Assembly: GCF_945859705.1 (NCBI RefSeq)
Contig: NC_079137.1
Coordinates: forward strand, 57,940,552 to 58,004,551
DNA from: Episyrphus balteatus
Lineage: Eukaryota > Arthropoda > Insecta > Diptera > Syrphidae
Length of the DNA: 64,000 bases
Direction of reading: 5' to 3'
The notes beneath the pieces are model-generated. The model worked only from the letters and a program-made list of their open reading frames with translations. It ran no database searches and was not told the DNA's origin. Below, one piece after another: positions 1 through 9,387 of this stretch (the stretch's first letter is position 1; each line of letters opens with the position of its first letter). A program made the translations under genes and the position numbers.

Positions 1-2679
1 GGATTGCAATATTTTAATAAAATTTAGGAGTTCTGATTGAATATTATTTAAAAAAAAAAGTAATTTTGAACCCCGTAGACATCGTTAATCAATAATTAAT
101 ATTGAAAAACATTTTTAATCATTCTGAGTATTATATTAAATGAAAGTAAAAATATTATGCTTATGGTCAGAAAATTAAGAATATGAAATATTTCCGATCA
201 AATATCTTTAATTTAGCTTAAAGTTGCTAATTCAATTATTTCTCATTAAGCTTGTAGTTGACATATATTTGTAATTGATATGTCAAATTAAGCGTATAGT
301 TGTTTTAAAAATAATACATTTAATTCAATATTTTTGGTTAAGAAATTCAATCCCTACAGAAAAAAATGCTATATTTAGGCGGTTTTTTGCTTTTTAAGCC
401 TTTCTTGCGTTACTTTGTATAAAATTAAAATTTTAAAAGATTTTATTTTTTGAATTTTATATGCTATATTACGTTTCTATTGATACTTCAATCATAAAAA
501 TCAAGCAAGTATCGAAGAAACTGTGACAAATCATGTACAGGTGGATTGCAATATTTGAAACAAAATTTCGAATTTTTGATTGTATTATATTTAAAAAATA
601 TTAATTTTGAACCTCATAGACATCGTTAAGCAATAATTGATATTGAAAAACATTTTAACTATTCTAAGTATTATATTAAATAAAAGTAAAAATATTATGC
701 AGGTGGTCAGAAAAATTAAGAATATAAAATATTATAAAATAATATAAAATATTTCCGTTCAAATATCTTAATTTTGCTTAAAACTGCTAATTCAATTATT
801 TCTCAGGAAGCTTGTGGTTGACATATATTTATATTTGATATGTCAAATTAAGCGTATAGTTGTCTTAAAAATAATACATTTAATTCAAAATTTTTGGATA
901 ATAAATTAAATCACTATAGTAAAAAAAATGCTATATTTAGGCGATTTTTTGCTGTTTAAGCCTTTCTTGCTTTACTTTGAAGACAATTTTGAAAGATTTC
1001 ATTTTTTGAATTTTATATGTGAAATTATTGATACCTCAATCTTAAAATCAAGCAAGTATCGAAGAAACGGTGACAAATCATGTACAGGTGGATTGCAATA
1101 TTTGAATAAAATTTAGAATTTTTGATTGTAGGTATATTATTTAAAAAACTGATTTTGAACCCCGTAGACATCGTTAATCAATAATTTATATAAGAAAACA
1201 TTTTAAAACATTCTGAGTACTATATTAATTGAAAATAAAAATACTATGCAGGTGGTCAGAAAAATTAAGAAAATAAAATATTTCCGATAAAAAATTTTGA
1301 ATTGATTTTAAAATTGCTTATTCAATTATTTCTCAGGAAGCTTGTAGTTGACATATTTCTTATTGATATGTCAAATTAAGCGTATAGTTATCTTAAAAAT
1401 AATACATTTGATTGAAAATTTTTGAATAAGAAATTCATTCACTACAGTAAAAAATGCTATATTTAGGCGGTTTTTTGCTGTTTTATCCTTTATTGCTTTG
1501 ATTTGTATAAAATTTTGAAAGATTTTTTTTTTGAATTTTATATGTGAAATTACCTTTTTATTGATACCTCAATCTTAAAAATCAAGCAAGTATTGAAGAA
1601 ACTGTGACAAATCATGTACAGGTGGATTGCAATATTTGAATAAAATTAAGAATTTCTGATTGAATATTATTTGAAAAAAGTAATTTTGAACCCCGTTGAC
1701 ATCGTTAATAATTTATATTGAAAAACATTTTAAATCATTCTGAGTACTTTATTCATTGAAAATAAAAATACTATGCAGGTGGTCAGAAAAATTGAGAATT
1801 TGAAATATTTCCGAACAAATATCTTGAATTTAGCTTAAAGTTGCTAATTCAATTATTTCTCAGGAAGCTTGTAGTTCACATATATTTGTAATTTATATGT
1901 CAAATTAAGAGTATAATTGTCTTAAAAATTATACATTTAATTTAATATTTTTTGATAAGAAATGCAATCATTACAGTAAAAAATGTTGTATTTAGGCGGT
2001 TTCTGCTGTTTAAGCCTTTCTTGCTTTACTTTGTATACAACTTTAAAGTATTTTATTTTTTGAATTTTAAATGACAAATTATCTTTTTATTGATACCTAA
2101 ATTTTGAAAATCAAGCAAGTATCGAAGAAACTGTGACAAATCATGTACAGGTGGATTGAAATATTTGAATAAAATTTAGAGTTTCTGATTGTATATTATT
2201 TAAAAAACTGATTTTGAACCACGTAGATATCGTAAAACAATTATTTATATTAGAAAACTTTTTAAATCATTCTGAGTACTTATTGAAAATAAAAAAAATA
2301 CTATGCTGATGGTCAGAAAAATTAAGAAAATAAAATATTTCCGATCAAATATTTTGAATTCAGCTTAAAATTGCTAATTCAATTATTTTTCAGGAAGCTT
2401 GTAGTTGACGTATATTAATATTTGATATGTCAAATTGAGCGTATAATTGTCTTAAAAATACATTTAATTCAAAATTTTTGGATAATAAATTCAATCACTA
2501 CAGTAAAAAATGCTATATTTAGGCGTTTTTTTGCTATTTAAGCCTTTCTTCCTTAGTTTTTAAAGAATCTTAAAAGATTTTATTTTTTGAATTTTGTATG
2601 TGAAATTACCTTTTTATTGATACCTCAATCTTAAAAATCAAGCAAGTATTGCAGAAACTACGACCAATCATGTATAGGT
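1..2679. repeat. 540-unit tandem array alpha1 (five units)
   Basis: Five head-to-tail units begin with GGATTGCAATATT (GGATTGAAATATT at 2153) at 1, 543, 1090, 1624 and 2153, giving lengths of 542, 547, 534, 529 and 527 bp. Each carries the same landmarks in order: TTTTGAACC..CGTAGACATCG, TATGCAGGTGGTCAGAAAAA, GGAAGCTTGTAGTTGAC, ATATGTCAAATTAAGCG, TGCTATATTTAGGCG, and AATCAAGCAAGTAT followed by CATGTACAGGTGG. Units differ from each other by substitutions and small indels, so they are older than the duplication of the whole block. No coding capacity is conserved between units. The left end is cut by the window, so the array may begin upstream. Confidence 0.9.
258..286. repeat. 9-bp inverted repeat inside a 540-unit
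   Basis: TTGACATAT and ATATGTCAA form a perfect 9-bp inverted repeat around an 11-nt AT spacer. The same position in other units keeps the right arm well, while the left arm varies (TTGACGTAT, TTCACATAT, CTAACGTAT). It could be a protein-binding palindrome or a small hairpin. No function can be assigned. Confidence 0.6.
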
Positions 2680-3462
2680 GGATTGCAATATTTTAAATTT
2701 TTCATTAATTCTTTGAATTAATACGTATTTCTTAAAAAAAAAGCGAAAAAATATTACTATTTTATTTTTTTTTTTATTTTTGTTTTCAACTTTCTTTAAA
2801 AAATAATAACACCATGTTATAGCTTGATATCTAAGCTAGAAATTGAGACATTATTTACATCTGTGAGTTTTGTAGAAAAAAAGTAATAATTTTTTGAAAT
2901 CTAGCAAAATTTACAAAAAAAGCCAAAAAAAACCCTTTTTTTTTATTCTTTTATTAAAATCTCGATTTTTTAATATGAAAAGTTAAAAAAAAAATTATGC
3001 CATTAAAAAGCTTATAAAATTTCCTAAAGAATAAAGCTATATTAAAATTTCAAGAATGTGTAAAAAGTATAAAAATAATTTATTGAAAACAATCATTTTG
3101 ATCAAAAAAAGCAAAAAAAACGTATAAATTTATCTTCACACGTCATTTATTCAATTTTTTTTAATGACAACCTATAAAAAATTTTATACCATCTGAAAGC
3201 TTGTTGTCTTAGCTTAAAATATATATATATATCAGGTCTGTGAGACATCTACAAAAAGAGCTAGAATTTTTTGAACTTCATGTATTTTCATCAAAAAAAG
3301 CAAAAAAAACCATTATTTTTTTGTTCTCATGCTATTAAATTAATTTTTTTCAATAACAACCTATAAAAATTTTTATACCATGTGAAAGCTTATTGTTTCA
3401 CCTTTGACATGACGGTTCAATCGTATTTTTCTGATGCCTACAAGAAAAGTTAGAATTTTTTA

Positions 3463-3660
3463 AAGTCAACCATGTGGAATTTCCAGACTGAGATTACGGT
3501 ACTTCCCACACTGGTGACTGTTCATGGCGCAACAGATCTCCACTGGTGTTTCGAGTGTTTTCGCAAGTTTCTTGATTTAACATTGTGTAGCTTGTAGTTG
3601 GTCTACCGTTATGTGTGATATACCAAATAAAAGGTAATTGTATCAGGATGCTCAGAAAAG
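3463..3660. other. Conserved core of block B (copy 1)
   Basis: This is the least AT-rich part of block B and the part best conserved between the alpha-type and delta-type B blocks. By eye there are about 7 differences in roughly 190 bp, while flanking DNA diverges far more. It includes CAGACTGAGATTACGGTACT and GATCTCCACTGGTGTTT. The - strand can be read as a 62-codon frame in delta copies, but an indel at GGCGCAAC/GATCAAC breaks that frame in alpha copies, so coding is unlikely. Confidence 0.6.
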
Positions 3661-4552
3661 TTTAATCAAATTTCTATCTGCTCTAGATCAAAAGTTATAA
3701 CCTGTTGAACACACAACATATTAATTTACCGTTATCTCAAAATTGTGTTTATAAAAATGATTGAAATTTGGTACACATATAGTCCTGATTATACTCTATC
3801 AACTCCCCATATAACTTATTTCTCTATCTCTTAAAGAAAAAAAGATAAAAATCAAAAACGATAAAAATCGGTTAAAAACGGCAAAAAAACCTGTTTTTAA
3901 AAAACTTATTTTTCCTATTATTCAGTCAAAAATCATTTTAGAACTCCAATTTTTTGCACATGTATGCGGATAGCGTAGACCTACATGTCCTATAAATTTC
4001 AGATTTTTTGAACGCACCAAAAAAAAGCTAAAAATCAAAAACTACCCAAAAATACCCCTAAAAACGTAGGTGTTTTTCAAAAAATCATATTTCAAAACCC
4101 AGTGCATTTAAAAAAAATCCGTATTAGACGCCTAATTTTTTTTTCCTCCATCTATCATCTGACCTCTTTAGAATTGTCAAAAAAAATTTCCCCTACCCAT
4201 AATCATCATTTTGTCACACCCGCTACACCTGATCACCGTTCAAACAAAACGTTATAGCTTAGCTCGAAAATTTTTTAGAATTTTTTCTTAAATGCAGTTC
4301 ATCTTAAATTAATCTCCTCTATCTATAGCAAAAAAAATCATCTCTCTACTCCCTCCCGTTTAGATTTTAGCCCAATTTTGGACTTACCGTTTTACCCCAG
4401 TTTACCCTATTAAATCGACGAATTTCAAAAATTCCTTTCTTAGTGTGCACTTTCATCAATATACCTATCATTTGACACATCATTCAATTTTCTATCACTT
4501 ATAGTATAAGCTGTGCGTTGATTATGAATGAATCAGTGAGTGGTAACTACGG

Positions 4553-4574
4553 TCGGCATTTAGTAATATAATAA
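4553..4574 (-). other. Helitron-like 5' terminus at the end of B1
   Basis: GGCATTTAGTAATATAATA, then A, directly precedes CTAG. It aligns with CGCATTTATAATATAGTA at the ends of delta blocks. Its reverse complement starts TATTATATTAC and resembles AT-rich Helitron 5' ends. The family assignment is inference. Confidence 0.45.
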
Positions 4575-4617
4575 CTAGCCATCATACCCGTGAATGAATA
4601 TCGCTTCGCTGATATTC
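4575..4617 (-). other. Ha1 3' terminus: CTAG plus hairpin
   Basis: CTAG (4575-4578), CCATCATACCCG, then a hairpin with 7-bp arms GAATATC (4596-4602) and GATATTC (4611-4617) around the loop GCTTCGCT. The Hb elements keep this loop but have different arms that still pair. Confidence 0.7.
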
Positions 4618-4629
4618 AAATAGTAAATT

Positions 4630-4860
4630 GTAAACAATTACAAATGAATATATATTATGTATAAGAATATTATATAATAAAAATATATATATATAAGTAT
4701 ATATATATAATAAATAAATATATATATATGTATAAATATAAATATATATGTATAAGTATATATATATATATATATATATAAATATATATGTATAAGTATA
4801 TATATATATATATAAATATATATGTATAAGTATATATATATATATATATAAATATATATG

Positions 4861-4936
<76 letters not shown>

Positions 4937-5250
4937 TATATGTATAAGTATATATATATATATAAATATATATGTATAAGTATATATATATATAAATATA
5001 TATGTATAAGTATATATATATATATATAAATATATATGTATAAGTATATATATATGTATATAAATAAATATATGTATAAATATATATATATATATATAAA
5101 TATATATGTATATGTATATATATATATAAATATATATGTATAAGTATATATATAAATATATATATAAGAATATATGTATAAAAATATATGTATAAGAAAA
5201 TAATATTGTATATTTATATATATTATACTTATATATAATAATTATATATT
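4630..5250. repeat. TA minisatellite of Ha1
   Basis: A degenerate minisatellite of roughly 25-40 bp periods built from ATATATATGTATAAGTATAT motifs. It contains an almost pure TA run at about 4866-4932. Tract lengths differ between Ha copies, as expected from slippage. Assembly here should be treated with caution. Confidence 0.9.
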
Positions 5251-5255
5251 AATAT

Positions 5256-5293
5256 AGCAAGGGGGCATGCTGCCCCCCTGCACCCCCCTGCTT
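5256..5293. repeat. GC-rich hairpin 1 of Ha1
   Basis: AGCAAGGGGGCATGC followed by TGCCCCCCTGCA and CCCCCCTGCT. The G run can pair either with the near C run (GGGGGCA/TGCCCCC, 3-nt loop) or with the far C run (longer stem, larger loop). It is a sharp GC island in an AT-rich background. Confidence 0.8.
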
Positions 5294-5429
5294 GGATTAT
5301 TAAAAAAGTATTAAGAATGTTTTGTTTTTTTGTTTTTTCTTTTTGATAAAATTATAATTTTTAGGAATTTGAATTTTATCGATTTAATTTATTTATCAAA
5401 AAGTATTAAAAATTTAATTTTATTTATTA

Positions 5430-5640
5430 ATTGTATTGATTGTTTGTTTGTTTGATTGTTTGTTTGTTTCATTGTTTGTTTGATTATTAGTTTGATTGTT
5501 TATTTGATTGTTTGTTTGTTTGATTGTTTATTTCATTGTTTAATTTGATTGTTTAATTTGATTGTTTGTTTGATTGTTTATTTGATTGTTTGTTTATTTG
5601 ATTGTTTTTTTTTTTTTGTTTTTTATTGACTCATGATTTA
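5430..5640. repeat. TTTGATTG minisatellite, Ha1 subrepeat 1
   Basis: Interrupted 8/12-bp repeat of TTTGATTG and GATTGTTTGTTT. Variants include TTTCATTG and TTTAATTTG. Frames through it translate to Phe-Asp-Cys-Leu or Cys-Leu-Ile-Val repeats and are not genes. Confidence 0.85.
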
Positions 5641-5847
5641 ATTGTTTGATTGTTTCTTGTTTTTTGTTTGTCGATTGTCAATTGTTATTTATTGTCTGAT
5701 TTTCATTATTTCATGTTTATTGTTAAGTGTTTGTTGTTTGTTATATATAAGTATATATATAAATATATGTATAAGAATATTAGTATAAAAAATAATATTA
5801 TAAATTTATATATTATACTTATATATATAATAATTATATATTAATAT

Positions 5848-5885
5848 AGCAGGGGGGCATGCTGCCCCCCCGCACCCCCCTGCTT
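5848..5885. repeat. GC-rich hairpin 2 of Ha1
   Basis: Six-G version: AGCAGGGGGG pairs perfectly with CCCCCCTGCT (10 bp), or GGGGGGCA pairs with TGCCCCCC (8 bp, TGC loop). The two folds are mutually exclusive. It lies 592 bp after hairpin 1. Confidence 0.85.
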
Positions 5886-6024
5886 GGATTATTAAAAAAG
5901 TATTAAGAATGTTTGTTTGTTTTTTTTTTTTTATTAATTTTAATTTTTATGAATTTCAATTTTATCGATTTAATTTATTTATCGAAAAGTATTAAAAATT
6001 TAATTTAATTTATTAATTGTATTG

Positions 6025-6240
6025 ATTGTTTGTTTGTTTGATTAATTGTTTGATTGTTTGTTTGTTACATTGTTTGTTTGATTATTAGTTTGATTGTTTG
6101 TTTGATTGATTATTTGATTGTTTGTTTGTTTGATTGTTTATTTGATTGTTTATTTGATAGTTTGTTTGATTGTTTGTTTGATTGTTTGTTTGTTTGTCTA
6201 TTTGATTGTTTATTTGATTGTTTGTTTAATTGTTTTTTAT
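6025..6240. repeat. TTTGATTG minisatellite, Ha1 subrepeat 2
   Basis: Same motif family, with TTTATTTGATTG and TTTGATAG variants and a TTTGTTACATTG interruption near the start. It is followed by a unique tail (GTGTCATGATTTAATTG) shared by all Ha subrepeats. Confidence 0.85.
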
Positions 6241-6467
6241 TGTGTCATGATTTAATTGTTTGATTGTTTCATGTTTTTTGTTTGTTTTTGTCGATTGTTA
6301 ATTGTTATTTATTGTCTGATTTTCATTATTTCATGTTTATTGTTAAGTGTTTGTTGTTTGTTATATATAAGTATATATATAAATATATGTATAAGAATAT
6401 TAGTATAAAAAATAATATTATAAATTTATATATTATACTTATATATATAATAATTATATATTAATAT

Positions 6468-6505
6468 AGCAGGGGGGCATGCTGCCCCCCCGCACCACCC
6501 TGCTT
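6468..6505. repeat. GC-rich hairpin 3 of Ha1
   Basis: Like hairpin 2, but the far C run is interrupted (CACCACCCTGCT). This weakens the long-range stem and leaves the 8-bp near stem intact. It lies 620 bp after hairpin 2. Confidence 0.8.
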
Positions 6506-6639
6506 GGATTATTAAAAAAGTATTAAGAATGTTTGTTTGTTTTTTTTTTTTATTAATTTTAATTTTTATGAATTTCAATTTTATCGATTTAATTTATTTA
6601 TCGAAAAGTATTAAAAATTTAATTTAATTTATTAATTGT

Positions 6640-6875
6640 ATTGATTGTTTGTTTGTTTGATTAATTGTTTGATTGTTTGTTTGTTACATTGTTTGTTTGT
6701 TACATTGTTTGTTTGATTATTAGTTTGATTGTTTGTTTGATTGATTATTTGATTGTTTGTTTGTTTGATTGTTTATTTGATTGTTTATTTGATAGTTTGT
6801 TTGATTGTTTGTTTGATTGTTTGTTTGTTTGTCTATTTGATTGTTTATTTGATTGTTTGTTTAATTGTTTTTTAT
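6640..6875. repeat. TTTGATTG minisatellite, Ha1 subrepeat 3
   Basis: Nearly identical to the preceding subrepeat, with one extra TTTGTTACATTG module near 6680-6705. This points to very recent duplication of a roughly 600 bp segment inside Ha1. Confidence 0.85.
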
Positions 6876-7103
6876 TGTGTCATGATTTAATTGTTTGATT
6901 GTTTCATGTTTTTTGTTTGTTTTTGTCGATTGTTAATTGTTATTTATTGTCTGATTTTCATTATTTCATGTTTATTGTTAAGTGTTTGTTGTTTGTTATA
7001 TATAAGTATATATATAAATATATGTATAAGAATATTAATATAAGAAAATAATATTATATATTTATATATTATACTTATATAAATAATAATTATATATTAA
7101 TAT

Positions 7104-7141
7104 AGCAAGGGCGCATGCTGCCCCCCTGCACCCCCCTGCTT
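7104..7141. repeat. GC-rich hairpin 4 of Ha1
   Basis: Variant AGCAAGGGCGCATGC: the G run is broken by C, so both stems carry a mismatch. A long poly-T run and a TTTATCGATTTAATTT segment follow, then the right end of Ha1. Confidence 0.75.
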
Positions 7142-7406
7142 GGATTATTAAAAAAGTATTAAGAATGTTTGTTTTTTTTTTTTTTTTTTTTTTTTTGATA
7201 AATTTTAATTTTTATGAATTTCAATTTTATCGATTTAATTTATTTATCGAAAAGTATTAAAAATTTAATTTAATTTATTAATTGTATTTAAAAAATTATT
7301 GCAAATATGTTTCTAAATACAAATCCGTTAATATTATAATGAACTTTAATGATTTATAGAGCAAATAGAGCCAGTGATTATGTGATTTGTCAGTTTCGGA
7401 AAAATC

Positions 7407-7426
7407 AACGCATTTATAATATAGTA
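7407..7426 (-). other. Ha1 5' terminus (Helitron-like)
   Basis: ACGCATTTATAATATAGTA matches the termini at 22798-22817 and 31051-31070. The upstream stretch ATAGAGCCAGTGATTATGTGA is shared with those delta blocks too. Here it is followed by 540-unit DNA rather than by another CTAG, which marks the right boundary of Ha. Confidence 0.5.
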
Positions 7427-9387
7427 TTACCTTTCTATTGACATAACATAGAAATCCAGCAATTATTACAGAAACTGTGAGCAATGATGTGCATTTCAAC
7501 TTTTTCATAAATGTACCTTTTTAAATCTCTGATTTTATGATTTTTAAAAGTTAATTTTGATGCTCGTAGACATTCTAAAGCAATAATTTTTATTGGAAGA
7601 TATTAATGAACATTCTGAGTACTATTTTAAATGAAAATTAAAACTTTAAATGCATCTGGTCAGAAATAGTGAGAGAAAATATTAGTATAAACCACTGGAA
7701 AACATTGTATTTTTCAAATTAAAGCTTCAAAAATTATGGTAATTTTCATTATTTTATTATTTGATAAAAATAAATGCAGTGAGCCATTAATTATAATCTT
7801 TTATTTGAGATACTATTAATTGTGATTGAAATACAAATACCGAAGAAATAAGCAGTTTTCTGAAATCAAAATTAAAGATCTTAGAATATGAAATTTTTCC
7901 GAACAAATACCTTGAACTTTGCTTAGAATTAGGTACCTACTTATAAACATAATTCAATTATTTCTCAAGCAGCCTCAATCCTAAAAATCAAGCAAGTATT
8001 ACAGAAACTGTAAGAAATCATCTACAGGTGGATTGCAATATTTTAAGAAAGTTTTGAATTTCTGATTGTATATTATTTAAAAAATTAATTTTGAACCTCG
8101 TAGACATCATTAAGCAATAATTTATACTGCAAAACATTTATCAATATTCTGAGTACTATACTAAATGAAAATAAAAATACTATGCAAGTGGTCAAAAAAA
8201 TTAAGAATATGAAATATTTCCGATCAAACATTTTGCATTTCCCTTAGAACTGCTAATTCAATTATTTCTCAGAAAGCTTTTATAATTCATGTGCCAATTA
8301 AGCGTATGTTTGTCCAAAAGAATAATACATTTAATTTATTATGTTTGGTTAAAAAATGGATTCATGACAGTAAAAAATGTAATATTTGGTAATATTTCTG
8401 CGTTTTTTTGCAATTTTATCGTTTTTTGGTTTATGTTTTTAAGTAACTTTCAATGCATTTATGTTTTGAAATTTGTGTGTCATATTACCTTTTTATTAAT
8501 AACTCAATTATAAAAATCAAGCAATTATTAAAGAAACTGTGTAAGTAATAATCTGCAGGTGGATTGTAATATTTCAAGAAATTTTGAGTTTCTGACTGTA
8601 GGATATTTTAAAATTTTATCTGAAGGTCGTATGAATATTTTGAGTGCTATGCTAAATGAAAATATAAATGCTATGTAGGTGGTCATAAAAAGTAAAAATT
8701 TAAAATATTTCCGATCAAACATCTTGAATTTAGCTTAAAGTTGCTAAATCAATTAATTCTCAGGAAGCTTGTAGCTAACGTATATTTACAATTGATATGT
8801 CAAATTAAGCGTATAAACCATAAAAATCAAGCAAGTATCGAAGAAACTATAACAAATCATGTACAGGTGGATTGCAATATTTTAAGAAAACTTTGAATTT
8901 CTGATTGTATGTTATTTAAAAATAATTAATTTTGAACCTCGTAGACATCATTGAGCAATAATTTTTACTGCAAAACATTTATCAAAATTCTAAGTAGATA
9001 CTATACTAAATGAAAATATAAATACTATGTAGGTGGTCAGAAAGAGTAAAAATATAAAATATTTCTGATCAAACATCTTGAATTTAGCTTAAAGTTGCTA
9101 AATCAAATATTTTTCAGGAAGCTTGTAGCTAACGTATATTTATAATAATTCATATGTCAAATTAAGCGTATAGTTGTCTTAAAAATAATATTTTTTTGGA
9201 TAAGAAATGTAATCATTACAGTAAAAAATGTTATATTTTGGCTGTTTAAGCATTTTTTGATTTACTTTGTATAATATTTTAAAAGTTTTCATTTTTTGAA
9301 TTTTATATGTGAAATTACCTTTTTATTGATACCTCAATCTTAAAAACCAAGCAAGTATCGAAGAACAGTGACATATCATGTACAGGT
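7427..9387. repeat. Diverged 540-unit block gamma1
   Basis: About four degenerate 540-units continue from the Ha right boundary, with unit starts near 8030, 8561 and 8869. The unit at 8561-8868 is only about 308 bp. It jumps from ATTAAGCGTATAAA straight to CATAAAAATCAAGC, a roughly 220 bp internal deletion present in every gamma copy and so older than array amplification. A short open frame at 7296-7508 (- strand) overlaps the Ha boundary and is not coding. Compared with gamma2-4, this copy also lacks 10 bp near 9240. Confidence 0.85.

Larger units (their letters stand above)
2680..4574. repeat. Block B1, A-tract-rich right part of the macro-unit
   Basis: A roughly 1.9 kb non-coding block follows the last 540-unit. 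Its first 0.7 kb is a degenerate tandem repeat of about 190 bp (near 2811, 2996, 3185 and 3377). Each copy has an ACCAT..AAAGCTT start, a TTTTTTGAA-type middle and a CAAAAAAAGC-type end. A better-conserved segment of mixed composition follows, then a C-rich/A-rich mosaic (for example CTCCCTCCCGTTTAG). The block ends in GGCATTTAGTAATATAATA, which abuts CTAG at 4575. That end resembles a Helitron 5' terminus read on the - strand. Confidence 0.8.
4575..7426 (-). mobile_element. Ha1: non-autonomous Helitron/Helentron-like element
   Basis: On the - strand the 3' end is a hairpin, about 14 nt, then CTAG followed by T. The opposite end is ACGCATTTATAATATAGTA at 7407-7426, followed by 540-unit sequence starting TTACCTTTC. 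The body holds a TA minisatellite and about 600 bp subrepeats made of a TA stretch, a GC-rich hairpin, a TTTATCGATTTAATTT segment and a TTTGATTG minisatellite. There is no Rep or helicase coding capacity, so mobilisation would have to be in trans. Tandem minisatellites between hairpin ends are typical of HINE/Helentron derivatives. Confidence 0.55.

Noticed and set aside
928..1116. 62-codon frame present in all five alpha arrays
   Set aside because: It is kept only because alpha copies are nearly identical. Neighbouring 540-units do not keep it open, and the changes in the alpha3 copy alter residues.
1..2679. 540-unit arrays as an LTR, rDNA spacer or gene family
   Set aside because: No LTR ends, primer-binding site, rRNA sequence or conserved frame is seen. 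The units are plain tandem repeats.
5256..7141. GC-rich hairpins followed by T runs as transcription terminators
   Set aside because: They look like bacterial intrinsic terminators, but the setting is eukaryotic repeat DNA with no genes. The T runs are variable and separated from the stem by TTGGATTATTAAAAAAG.
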